From assembly GCA_900074745.1 (NCBI GenBank), contig LT598469.1, positions 62,001 through 126,000 of the forward strand: DNA of 64,000 nucleotides. Direction: 5' to 3'. The translations under genes and the position numbers were made by a program. This DNA is from Lachancea mirantina (Eukaryota > Ascomycota > Saccharomycetes > Saccharomycetales > Saccharomycetaceae). Shown here piece after piece: positions 28,132 to 36,837 of this stretch (within the stretch, counting starts at the first letter, position 1; each line of letters starts with the position of its first letter). The notes below the pieces were generated by a model, which ran no database searches, was not told the DNA's origin, and worked only from the letters and a program-made list of their open reading frames with translations.

Positions 28132-29172
28132 TCATAGCTCAAGAGTAAAGCGCTTGTTGCGTCGTTTCTTGGTGTCTTTTTTAATATGCTGTTTCTTGGT
28201 CACTTTATGTGATTTAGTGTTAGTTCCGCCAGTTGATTTCAATTCTCCGGCCTCGGTTTCTGGACGTTGTAGATCCTTCTGCACTAATTTGGCCAAACTT
28301 GAAGCTAATTTCCGGCATTCGGCATAATTACTACCCAAGGCGCCCCGATGAAATTGTGGCCATGCGACAACGTGGATTCTTGAATTTTGGACAACGAGTA
28401 TACCCTTCTTGGAACCCAAAGGCGTTTGGAAGCTCGGAACGTTTTCAAAAAATATGTTGGCAAGGTCTTGAGTCTTGAATCTAATACCACCACATTGAGC
28501 CGTGTGATTCACGACCACTGAGTTTGAGCTCGTCTCTCGCCAATGTGGTGTCTGCACGATACTAGAAATGGCGTCGACAACTGCCCATTCCGGAAGCTTA
28601 GGGTCTATGTTGTAAAGGAAAAAACTGGGCGCCGGTTCCAATATTCCTTCTATGGGTAGTTTTTTGAGTACAGACATCACATTAACGTCTTCTGAGTCAG
28701 CTCGCGAGGGGGTTCCTCTTTTCTGCCCGCTAATATCACTCTTGTCTGCCCCCAATCTCTTCAAAGTAGCTTTCATTTGTTCAAGAGCACTGTCGGTCGC
28801 TGCAGCATCGCTGGTAATGCGAGCACCACCAAGCTTATGCTGGTCGCCATTTTTCAGGGCTATAAATCGTTTCATCATCTCATTTCGAGCCTCTTCTGTA
28901 GCCACCTCCGACCCCTTTAGTAGCGACACGATCCGATCTCTAACCTCAACGGGGATATGCCACTGTAGATCTAGCAGACAGCACTGACACACATTGCGTT
29001 GTTTTGAACAGTTGAGACATATGAGCGTGCGCACCACAGTGTCGGTAGATTTATCTCGAAAATGGTATACCGTGAACGGCAGCGTACAAATCTTGCACTG
29101 TGCACCATTTTCAGCTTCGGTAATTCGATCCGACTCCCCCAGACAGGTCTCACAGATTGCCGGAGAGTCCAT
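28132..29172 (-). CDS. ECM2: Pre-mRNA splicing factor Ecm2/Slt11
   Basis: A 346-residue spliceosome protein (364 in S. cerevisiae) that helps U2/U6 helix II form during activation. The N-terminal 75 residues contain the Cys-pair zinc-binding regions: CETC, CKIC, CLNC and CQCC. A helical region follows (KGSEVATEEARNEMMKRF). The C-terminal RRM-like domain begins at about residue 193 with SFFLYNIDPKLPEWAV and includes GGIRFKTQDLANIFF. A Lys-rich tail ends the protein. The start is the first ATG. Belongs to the YBR065C position of the ancestral block. Confidence 0.94.
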   Translation of the reverse strand: MDSPAICETCLGESDRITEAENGAQCKICTLPFTVYHFRDKSTDTVVRTLICLNCSKQRNVCQCCLLDLQWHIPVEVRDRIVSLLKGSEVATEEARNEMMKRFIALKNGDQHKLGGARITSDAAATDSALEQMKATLKRLGADKSDISGQKRGTPSRADSEDVNVMSVLKKLPIEGILEPAPSFFLYNIDPKLPEWAVVDAISSIVQTPHWRETSSNSVVVNHTAQCGGIRFKTQDLANIFFENVPSFQTPLGSKKGILVVQNSRIHVVAWPQFHRGALGSNYAECRKLASSLAKLVQKDLQRPETEAGELKSTGGTNTKSHKVTKKQHIKKDTKKRRNKRFTLEL

Positions 29173-30700
29173 TTGGGTCGATTACAGTTGTGTTAAGTTG
29201 CCAAGAGTTGACAATTTTGATGATTTCAAGAGATGAGGCTGAACCTACGGAGATATACAAACATACATACACAAACGGACTTTCCATGGTTCGAATCAGA
29301 GCCCTGAACAAGACAACTGTGACATCTTGCTCTACAAGCTTACGAGGGCCTAGCCTCTACAAGAGGGTTCATGCAAACTAAACACATAATACACACCAGC
29401 ACTAAAGTCGTTCACGCAAGACATCCATATCAGTGTTAAAAAGCTGTCAAAGTTTGTTTCCTCCTATGGTTTTCGGTTGAAGAAATTCAAGTTGTTGTTG
29501 TTAGGTTTTTCATCATTTGGATGTATTGCAGGAGTCCTCCTGGACTCGCTGTTTGCGTGGGCAAATGTTATGCTATTGTGGAAAAGATTACTAAGATTTG
29601 AACCAATGGAAGACAGTTGGCGGGCATTCACTTTACGGGAAGTGGGAGTCTGGAAGTAACTATCAAGTTAAGTTGTTCCTGTCTGAAAATTTTTTTTATA
29701 ACATGCGTTTGCAAAGTCAGTTTTCATATAAGAGACCTTAGGGCTCGCAAGCGGTGAAGCCATGATGAAGTCAAGGTCTGAAAAGGACATTGGCCCGCAG
29801 CGTAAATGTAAAACGAGTACATATCTCTTCAAGTAGGTGCTTTGAAGGTTTATTTTGTTTATCAGGAAAAGAGACTGTCGCCGCGAGGTTTCATTAAATG
29901 TGTAAGCGATGACAGAGTTGAAATTCAAGTCTTTATCTGGCAAATTTCTGCAGAGCTACCTTAGGAAATCGTCACAGTTCATTTCAAGTCATTAAAATAA
30001 TTTCTCATATGTTCTAGCGTTTTTGTTAGATTGGAACTCCATGAGTGTCTTCCTTTAATATAGCTATTTTACAAGCACTTGTTCTCGCTTGATGTCAACC
30101 AAAGCGACACGTCGGAGTTTTGATATATGCGCCAGAGACCATGAAGGTTGTCCATGGAAAGCATATGAAGACTTTCGACAGGTAGCAAGCAACCGGGGTA
30201 ATTTTGACTGATATACCAAGCGAAACGGTCTGACTGTTTGGTGGGTAAACTCTTTTTGACTTCAATAAAGAAGGACAATTGATAAATCCAAAAATTATAC
30301 ACCAGAAGAACAAAAGAAGCTCATTTCCTAATTGGTATTAGCATTTTTTTTGGAGCGGTTGGTGTCATCTCTATAAATTCAGTGATTTCGTCGTTTTTGT
30401 CTCAAAGCCTCAGGACTGCGTCAAGCTTGCAGAGAACATGCCAAAACTTCAACGGCGGGCACAATGAATCAGACTCAACATACCAAGCATCAAGATGTCA
30501 AAGTGCGGATGTGACAACTGAGGACAATGAATCTCCATTTATCACATTGACATTTAGCAAGTGTCAGTGTGATAATCACATGACCATTTTGTCCTAGGCA
30601 AATTGATATAAGAGGAAATGCGCAGAGGTCTTCTGCGAAGCTCTGATGATCATATAGTTCATCAACACCCCAGCGCAGAGCTAATCGGCCGTAAAAGCGC
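29173..30700. other. Gene-poor region at the junction of two ancestral blocks
   Basis: A 1.5-kb AT-rich region upstream of both ECM2 (minus) and DSS1 (plus). To the left all genes belong to the YBR/YDR ancestral block, to the right to the YML/YMR block. Open stretches of about 60-90 codons exist (for example minus strand 30069-30302, with no ATG at its start), but none matches a family I know. I checked for a tRNA, a centromere and LTR ends, which often sit at such junctions, and found none. Confidence 0.5.
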
Positions 30701-33517
30701 ATGAAAAGGCACTTTCACACAAGTGTCAGAACATTGAGACGAGCTGCGGGCTCAGGTTCCCCTTCAAAAGATGTGCAAGCGATCAAAAAGACAATCTCTA
30801 GAAGCACTACAGGTATCGAACCTCCGGTGGACATCAAGAGTCTGGAAGAAATACAAGAGGGTCTGAATAGTCGCTACTTCCAGCAATATTTCAAACCCTC
30901 GAAGAAATGGTTTAGTCAAAATTTTGGTACTGCTGATCAGGAACTTAGGAACTTTCTGAACATTGATCCGCTGGCTCTGACTCCAAATGAAAAGGAACAT
31001 TTGGTAGCCGGCTTGGACCCAACAGCGTTTAATAAAGATACAAACACTTTTTTCTTGGATCCTACGCGGTTATTGCGCTCACCGCTGGACGTGGGTGATG
31101 TTGTTCTGCTCCGATCAAATCCATCCCAACTCTGCATGTGTGTCGAAGTACCCACTGACATTGCCGATCCGCGATATACATTTGCAACAATTGACGGTCA
31201 TATGAAATTTGGGACGAGAAATATGGTTTTACTGAGAATGCCTTCATTCCACCGTCGTGCTGTGAGCGACCTGGTTCAAGAAGAAACGACAGTCGCCGAA
31301 ATGAATCGCATTGGAACCGTGAAAAATTCACCTGAACGCTCTTACATTCTGCCAGTAGTAGCGCGCCAAATGTTCACATCATATGTTCCATATGAAATTA
31401 CACAGGCTGCATGGAACAATATGCCCCTCATAACTCGGAAGCTCGAACTCCTACACAGATACCTTCAAAAATCTTCTGGTCCTTGGCAAGTATCTCTCTT
31501 CACTTTGTGCAAACTAGTTATGGAATTAGATCTCCCTAGTTGCAGATCGTTGTCGCCAGAGGAGTACATACCGCAGGTTTTCCAGAAGGCTGGTTTGAGC
31601 GGAAATTTTTACGCCTTAGGCGACCAAAACTTTGGCGACGAAGCCTTTGGCAGGATAAGTGCTGCCGAGTTTCTTGCAACTTATTGGGCTTTGATTCAAC
31701 AGCAAGAGGACAACTTGTGGGGTAAGATCCATGTGCACCGTGCCATGTTGACCCCGATTTCTGTCACCGTTTTACCGCTAGAATCACATCATCTATTTTA
31801 CGAAAGAGCGATCGCCAAGCTTGAGGCTAAAGACTATGCGCGCATCAAAAAATTTGCATCTTTCGTAAATGATTCAAATTTTAAAGCCGCGTTACAGGAC
31901 TTCCCAGAGATTGTGAGGCTGTTGAAGGACTACGCCGGAAACAATTTCAACAACAGCGGCCAAATCACTGTCATAATTTCAAAGATTTTTCGGCATGTTG
32001 AAAGATTCAAGGATCGAGACGTCTCAAGAGATTTGTGTCATGACCTGCTGAAACTTCTGATACCCGATATGACCATCAATCCTCTTCTTTTAAACAATGA
32101 TCTAGCTCTGCCGATTGCTTCTAATAGGGCTGCTCTAGAGGAGAGATTGCTTAATATCGTCGAGCCGGTTCTCACTGAAGATTCTGGCCGGCATGATTTT
32201 GGTAATATGAACGTTTACTGCATTGACGCAGAGACAGCTCACGAAATAGATGACGGCATTTCTATCGAGTGGCTTGAGGAAAATTTATATGCCCTACACA
32301 TTCATATCGCTGATCCTGTCTCGCTTTTCGAAAATGCGTCGTCAAGCCTCGGGTTCAACGACGTATTCAATGTTGCGTTCCAAAGGGGCTTTACAACATA
32401 CCTGCCAGATACAGTGCTGCCAATGCTCCCGACCAAATTTTGTCGCGCTGCGGATATGGGCCAAGACGGAGTCAGAACTAAAACGATTTCATTTTCTGTT
32501 AACGTCAGGGCTAATAAAGATGATATCAATGTTGACGCTGACAGCTTCAAGATAAGGCTAGGGCTTGTGTCTAATTTCCCGAAATTTACTTACAACGACG
32601 TGGATCAGGTCTTGGACAAGTCAAAACATTCGTCTTCTAACATACAGGAGAAAGAGCTATTCATGCTGTACCAAATGGCGCTTCTTTTGAGGTCTCGCCG
32701 AGTCAAAGACCACAATGCAATAATTTTTGGCGAAGGCTTCAATAATGGCTTCGTGAGCCTAAACTCGAACGACGTATGTGAGCCTAATCAAATCAATTTT
32801 TCCGACCAGCGGGAAACTAAGTCAACCATTTTGGTCTCTGAAATGATGATTCTGGCCAATACATTAGCTGGCAAGTTCTTCGCTAAAAATGAAATACCCG
32901 GCATTTTCAGATGCTACAAAGAACTACCTCTCAAGGCTAAGGCGCAAGAAGCCTACAGAGCCATGCAACGCAAGTCAAAGTTTGGTGAGCTCCCGGGCGT
33001 CAAAGAAATTACTAAAGTTTCTGCGTTACTTAATTCAAGCTTCTACGCAGGTAATCCCTCGCAACATGATATGATTGGTGCCAATGAATATCTCACGGTC
33101 ACGTCCCCCATGAGACGATTTGCCGATCTGGTCAACCATTTACAAATTTACCATCACCTCGAAAGATCAACATTCAAGTTCGATAGAAAACAAATTGATA
33201 AAATTGCTGCTCAAATTCAATCTAGAGACGTCATTCTCAAAAACTTGTCACGCCAATGCCAAGCCTATTGGACTTTGAAATTTTTACGATCATTAATGGA
33301 AAAAGATCCAAATTTCACAGTTCCAGCGATGGTAACCGCTGTACCCGATATGGGCTCTGTTCGATGTGTTTTACCACATCTTTCTGCAGCTAAAGGTATA
33401 TTAAAACTTAACCTATCGAAGGACTCGACCCCAATAATCGGCGATATAATTCCTCATTGCACCATTTCTAAATTAGATTGTCTTGACGGCCTGATAGAAC
33501 TTGAAATTGCTTCTTAG
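30701..33517 (+). CDS. DSS1: Mitochondrial 3'-5' exoribonuclease Dss1
   Basis: A 938-residue RNase II-family enzyme (969 in S. cerevisiae), the nuclease subunit of the mitochondrial degradosome with the Suv3 helicase. The N-terminus (MKRHFHTSVRTLRRAA) is a strong mitochondrial presequence. The RNB catalytic domain starts near residue 500; its active-site block ETAHEIDDGISIEW (about 508-521) has the metal-binding Asp residues. Later conserved blocks are LPTKFCRAADMGQDG and YLTVTSPMRRFADLVNHLQ. The C-terminal 60 residues fit the S1-like end. Matches YMR287C. Confidence 0.96.
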   Translation: MKRHFHTSVRTLRRAAGSGSPSKDVQAIKKTISRSTTGIEPPVDIKSLEEIQEGLNSRYFQQYFKPSKKWFSQNFGTADQELRNFLNIDPLALTPNEKEHLVAGLDPTAFNKDTNTFFLDPTRLLRSPLDVGDVVLLRSNPSQLCMCVEVPTDIADPRYTFATIDGHMKFGTRNMVLLRMPSFHRRAVSDLVQEETTVAEMNRIGTVKNSPERSYILPVVARQMFTSYVPYEITQAAWNNMPLITRKLELLHRYLQKSSGPWQVSLFTLCKLVMELDLPSCRSLSPEEYIPQVFQKAGLSGNFYALGDQNFGDEAFGRISAAEFLATYWALIQQQEDNLWGKIHVHRAMLTPISVTVLPLESHHLFYERAIAKLEAKDYARIKKFASFVNDSNFKAALQDFPEIVRLLKDYAGNNFNNSGQITVIISKIFRHVERFKDRDVSRDLCHDLLKLLIPDMTINPLLLNNDLALPIASNRAALEERLLNIVEPVLTEDSGRHDFGNMNVYCIDAETAHEIDDGISIEWLEENLYALHIHIADPVSLFENASSSLGFNDVFNVAFQRGFTTYLPDTVLPMLPTKFCRAADMGQDGVRTKTISFSVNVRANKDDINVDADSFKIRLGLVSNFPKFTYNDVDQVLDKSKHSSSNIQEKELFMLYQMALLLRSRRVKDHNAIIFGEGFNNGFVSLNSNDVCEPNQINFSDQRETKSTILVSEMMILANTLAGKFFAKNEIPGIFRCYKELPLKAKAQEAYRAMQRKSKFGELPGVKEITKVSALLNSSFYAGNPSQHDMIGANEYLTVTSPMRRFADLVNHLQIYHHLERSTFKFDRKQIDKIAAQIQSRDVILKNLSRQCQAYWTLKFLRSLMEKDPNFTVPAMVTAVPDMGSVRCVLPHLSAAKGILKLNLSKDSTPIIGDIIPHCTISKLDCLDGLIELEIAS

Positions 33518-33655
33518 TAATTGCATTTTCTTTACAAATCTTGTATATAATAAGAGCGTCAAAGATGAGTGTTGGTTGATATTGGTGGTATGTTGCTTGT
33601 TGAAGATGGTCTGTCCTGTTTGTTGATTACTCTAGTTTTGGACGACAATGATTTT

Positions 33656-33665
33656 AGCTCATCGC
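33656..33665 (-). promoter_or_regulatory. PAC box upstream of the YML119W-position gene
   Basis: AGCTCATCGC is the reverse complement of the perfect PAC box GCGATGAGCT. It lies 129 bp upstream of the ATG at 33794, the usual distance and unconstrained in orientation. Confidence 0.5.
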
Positions 33666-33793
33666 CTCTAGTAATGTCTTTACTAAAAGAGGAAACACAA
33701 ACAAACACAAGATTCGAACATCGACAGCTTCCCAAGGTTTAGAGCCGAAATCTAGACAGTCACAAGCAATTAGGACGGGGTCACTCAGCGAAA

Positions 33794-34747
33794 ATGATGA
33801 TGCCAAAGGGTGCTACCAGGCGACTGGAAGGAAACGATCGAAGAGACGAGATAATCATGCATATTAATGGTTCACCAATGATGGGATATATTGCCAATGT
33901 GCCGATACTTATGCCACCGCAACACATGAACGATCCCAGAATAAGAATGTTAAATCACCCAGTGGGTGGAATGAACTTTTTTCCTATGCCAGACGTCGAG
34001 CGGCCGCAGTATTCGAAATATAAGAATAATCAAAGGAAATTGGTTAATGGCCGCAACAGCGGGTCCAATTCTCCGGTGAAAAATGATCGGTCAAGCAGCG
34101 GACCAACAAATGCCAAAAACAACCGAGATTCGGCGAAGCCGGTTACAGTGATTAACGTGCATGATGTTCACGAAATACCGACGCATTTGGCTGGCCACAA
34201 GACCAAACACGACATTTACCCCAGGAAGCTCGACTACAAGCGCATCAAAGCACAGCCTCTTGTGAATTGTCCTGTCAAGGGAAAAGAACGTGTTTATTAC
34301 AGGCTCGAAACCCCACTACTCGCTGCAGATTATTCCCAGGGGTCTGCAAAAACGTTTGTATCAAAGCTTTTAGACTCCAAAAGGGATTCTTATTTGTTCT
34401 CACAGCCCATAAGAGTCGCTGACAATGAAGACTGCTCCGTAGCATCACTCAGTGAATTACCAAGTGCCATTGATCGATTTTTGCACCATCCAAAAAAATC
34501 TTCTAAACCCAAACCGAAAACCATTGCCGAGCGGTTCGCGCAACAAGCATATGAAGGGGACGACAGCATTGATCTCAGTTTCGACGGCAAAGCCATGGAC
34601 AGAAACGATGTCTTCAAAATGGTAGATTCGTTTTCTTTGGCCATGGACGACGATGGCTGCGATGATTCGATCACCACCAAAAATATTCTACTACCAGAAA
34701 TCTGCGGAATTAACACAGCTCTTTCGGCGATTACTGAAAGAGATTAA
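33794..34747 (+). CDS. Uncharacterised protein, YML119W position
   Basis: A 317-residue protein with no domain I recognise. The N-terminal 80 residues are Met- and Pro-rich (GYIANVPILMPPQHM), then a Ser/Asn-rich low-complexity stretch (about 85-120), a more ordered middle (about 122-210, with HDVHEIPTHLAGHKTK and the YPRKLDYKRIKAQ block) and an acidic Ser/Asp-rich C-terminus. No membrane segment or signal peptide. The gene lies between DSS1 and MRPL33/NGL2 on the plus strand, which is where the ortholog of YML119W (next to NGL3 in S. cerevisiae) is expected. That link rests on gene order only. A PAC box lies upstream. Confidence 0.65.
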   Translation: MMMPKGATRRLEGNDRRDEIIMHINGSPMMGYIANVPILMPPQHMNDPRIRMLNHPVGGMNFFPMPDVERPQYSKYKNNQRKLVNGRNSGSNSPVKNDRSSSGPTNAKNNRDSAKPVTVINVHDVHEIPTHLAGHKTKHDIYPRKLDYKRIKAQPLVNCPVKGKERVYYRLETPLLAADYSQGSAKTFVSKLLDSKRDSYLFSQPIRVADNEDCSVASLSELPSAIDRFLHHPKKSSKPKPKTIAERFAQQAYEGDDSIDLSFDGKAMDRNDVFKMVDSFSLAMDDDGCDDSITTKNILLPEICGINTALSAITERD

Positions 34748-34839
34748 CATGACCATGATTTAATGCATTTTATTTCCTACTTTATGTACAGGAGATGACA
34801 CCTAAGGCGACAGTCGAAATCCAGTAAAACGAGATATTG

Positions 34840-35094
34840 TTACACCCTTTTTTCAACGACAAAGCCTGGATTTGACTTTCTCAATTGTCTTTGCTGCTCT
34901 TTGTTCAAAGCATGCTCACTAACGTCGACTTTGACGATTTGTTTGACTTTGGCTATGGAACCTGCTACTGAAGGAGTAACCCTCCGGTAAACGGTGGAAC
35001 CGGTTTTACCCAAACCCAGACTGCTGATGACAGCCTTCAGCGACTTTGGTAAGCCAATAGTGGATCTCGCCAAGGTTATTCTGAAGAAAACCAT
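34840..35094 (-). CDS. MRPL33: Mitochondrial ribosomal protein L33 (uL30m)
   Basis: An 84-residue protein of the large mitochondrial ribosomal subunit (86 in S. cerevisiae). The uL30 fold is shown by [19 protein letters not shown], the [13 protein letters not shown] block and the VKQIVKVDV strand, with a short basic extension at the C-terminus. Position between NGL2 and DSS1 matches YMR286W. Convergent with the gene at 33794; stops are 92 bp apart. Confidence 0.95.
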   Translation of the reverse strand: MVFFRITLARSTIGLPKSLKAVISSLGLGKTGSTVYRRVTPSVAGSIAKVKQIVKVDVSEHALNKEQQRQLRKSNPGFVVEKRV

Positions 35095-35322
35095 TGAGGA
35101 TGGAGAAGGCCTTCGATAGGGCTGTTAAATGTTCAAAATTTTCCATATCTGCATTGAATTAACAGAATTTTCGTACAAAATGCATAAAAAGATCAACATT
35201 CAAATGACAAAAAATAGGTGAATAAAACCTACTTGAATTAGTTTAAGGAACTTAGAAGCGTGAGATTAAAAGCCTTTAGGTGTCTCGTTCTTGGCCTTCC
35301 TCTGGACCTTCAAATAGGAAAA

Positions 35323-36819
35323 ATGGAAACAGAAAAATTGGCGGCACAAATTAACACACACATCGAGAACGACAGAAAAAAGCATAGTCATGATGAGGTG
35401 TCACCGAAACACTCAAAAGGCAAAAATGATTCAAACTTCAAAGTTGTGAGTGCTGAACACATTGCCCAAGTGCGTGCAAAGCGACAGGCCGAGCGCAAAG
35501 CTAAAAAAGAGGCTATGATAGCTCGAGGACTGGATCCGGATTGTCCGCCAGATCTTCAATTCATTCGAAGGCCGCTTTTGGAGGTGGACAGCCAGTGTGA
35601 AGTGAAAGGGTTCAAGTTTAAGCTAATGACATATAACTGCTTGGCGCAGGCGCTTATTAGACGCAAACTTTTCCCAAATAGCGGGAATGCGCTGAAATGG
35701 TTCAAAAGATCTCAAGTCCTGCTAAAGGAATTCGAATATTATAGCGCCGACATATTGTGCCTGCAAGAGATAGATTTCATACAATATCAATCATTTTGGA
35801 AAAAAAATTTGCACGGCTTGGGCTATGATTTGCAATTTCACCGTCATGGCACGAAAAATCACGGTGTAACCATTGCTTGGAAAAGAGAGCTTTTTAGCAT
35901 GGCCGATAGAATGCTAATCGAATATGATAAGGAAGCATCTGACAGCATAGAGCCACGCACTACGACTAACAATGTGGGCTTAATTCTGGCTTTGAAATTT
36001 TCAGACAGAGTAACAAGCCGTTTTCCTGGTTCAAGCAGCAAAGGAATTTTGGTCGGAACCACTCATTTATTTTGGCATCCATTTGGAACGTTTGAACGAA
36101 CAAGACAATGCTACGTTCTCTTGAAAAAAATGAAAGAGTTTTCACGTCGCGTTATGGTCTTGCAAGATGGCGCGGATCGTCAAGATCAAAAATGGTATCC
36201 ATTCATTTGTGGCGATTTCAACTCTCAGCCATTTGATGCTCCATATTTGTCAATGACTTCGAAGCCCATTTCTTATGAGGATAGAGCTAAAACTGTCATT
36301 GCTTGTAGCACTTCTTACACTTTTTCGAAAAGACGCAATGGGGAAGATTGTGACGAGGAAGAAGGCGGAAACATAGAAAAATACGGCGATCAGCCCGCAA
36401 CTCCCGTTCCGCAGCAATTCGATGCAAATCAAGAGCAACTACAACTACTGTCTGACATGGAGAAAATTCACAACGCTCTGCCTGCTAGGGCCATTTCGGT
36501 CTATTCCGTGGGCTATAAATCAGCACACCCCGAGAATGCAGGTGTTGATAACAAAAGGCACGAACCTGAAATCTCGAACTGGGCTGAGACTTGGCGGGGA
36601 CTACTGGATTACATTTTTTTCATCCAGACCTGGGATTTTAGCGATAAAAGAAAACCTGACGAGCTTGGCAACTTCAGGCGGGAAAATGGGGTTACTATTC
36701 GAAGGCTTTTGAGAATGCCACCAGCCTGTGAGATGCCAAGCCACGGACAACCACATGAGGGAGAATATGGAAGTGATCATTTGGCCATGATGTGTGAGTT
36801 GGAATTAGACATGCATTAA
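35323..36819 (+). CDS. NGL2: EEP-family endonuclease Ngl2
   Basis: A 498-residue Ccr4-related enzyme of the exonuclease-endonuclease-phosphatase fold (515 in S. cerevisiae). Ngl2 trims the 3' end of 5.8S rRNA. The N-terminal 90 residues are basic and charged (AKRQAERKAKKEAM). The catalytic domain starts at about residue 105: MTYNCLAQ, LCLQEIDF (metal-binding Glu), GTTHLFWHP, ICGDFNSQP and the final GSDHLAMM (His). I start at ATG 35323; no ATG lies further upstream in frame. Before the genome duplication one gene served for NGL2 and NGL3. Stops are 18 bp from that of the convergent YKU70. Confidence 0.93.
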   Translation: METEKLAAQINTHIENDRKKHSHDEVSPKHSKGKNDSNFKVVSAEHIAQVRAKRQAERKAKKEAMIARGLDPDCPPDLQFIRRPLLEVDSQCEVKGFKFKLMTYNCLAQALIRRKLFPNSGNALKWFKRSQVLLKEFEYYSADILCLQEIDFIQYQSFWKKNLHGLGYDLQFHRHGTKNHGVTIAWKRELFSMADRMLIEYDKEASDSIEPRTTTNNVGLILALKFSDRVTSRFPGSSSKGILVGTTHLFWHPFGTFERTRQCYVLLKKMKEFSRRVMVLQDGADRQDQKWYPFICGDFNSQPFDAPYLSMTSKPISYEDRAKTVIACSTSYTFSKRRNGEDCDEEEGGNIEKYGDQPATPVPQQFDANQEQLQLLSDMEKIHNALPARAISVYSVGYKSAHPENAGVDNKRHEPEISNWAETWRGLLDYIFFIQTWDFSDKRKPDELGNFRRENGVTIRRLLRMPPACEMPSHGQPHEGEYGSDHLAMMCELELDMH

Positions 36820-36837
36820 TCTGACAGGCAAAAAACC

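Noticed and set aside
29286-29300. GGTTCGAATCAG, like a tRNA B box
   Set aside because: No A box at the right distance and no acceptor stem can be formed around it.
29477-29659. 60-codon frame with a hydrophobic stretch
   Set aside because: It begins with TTG, matches nothing I know, and is within the range of chance for this composition.
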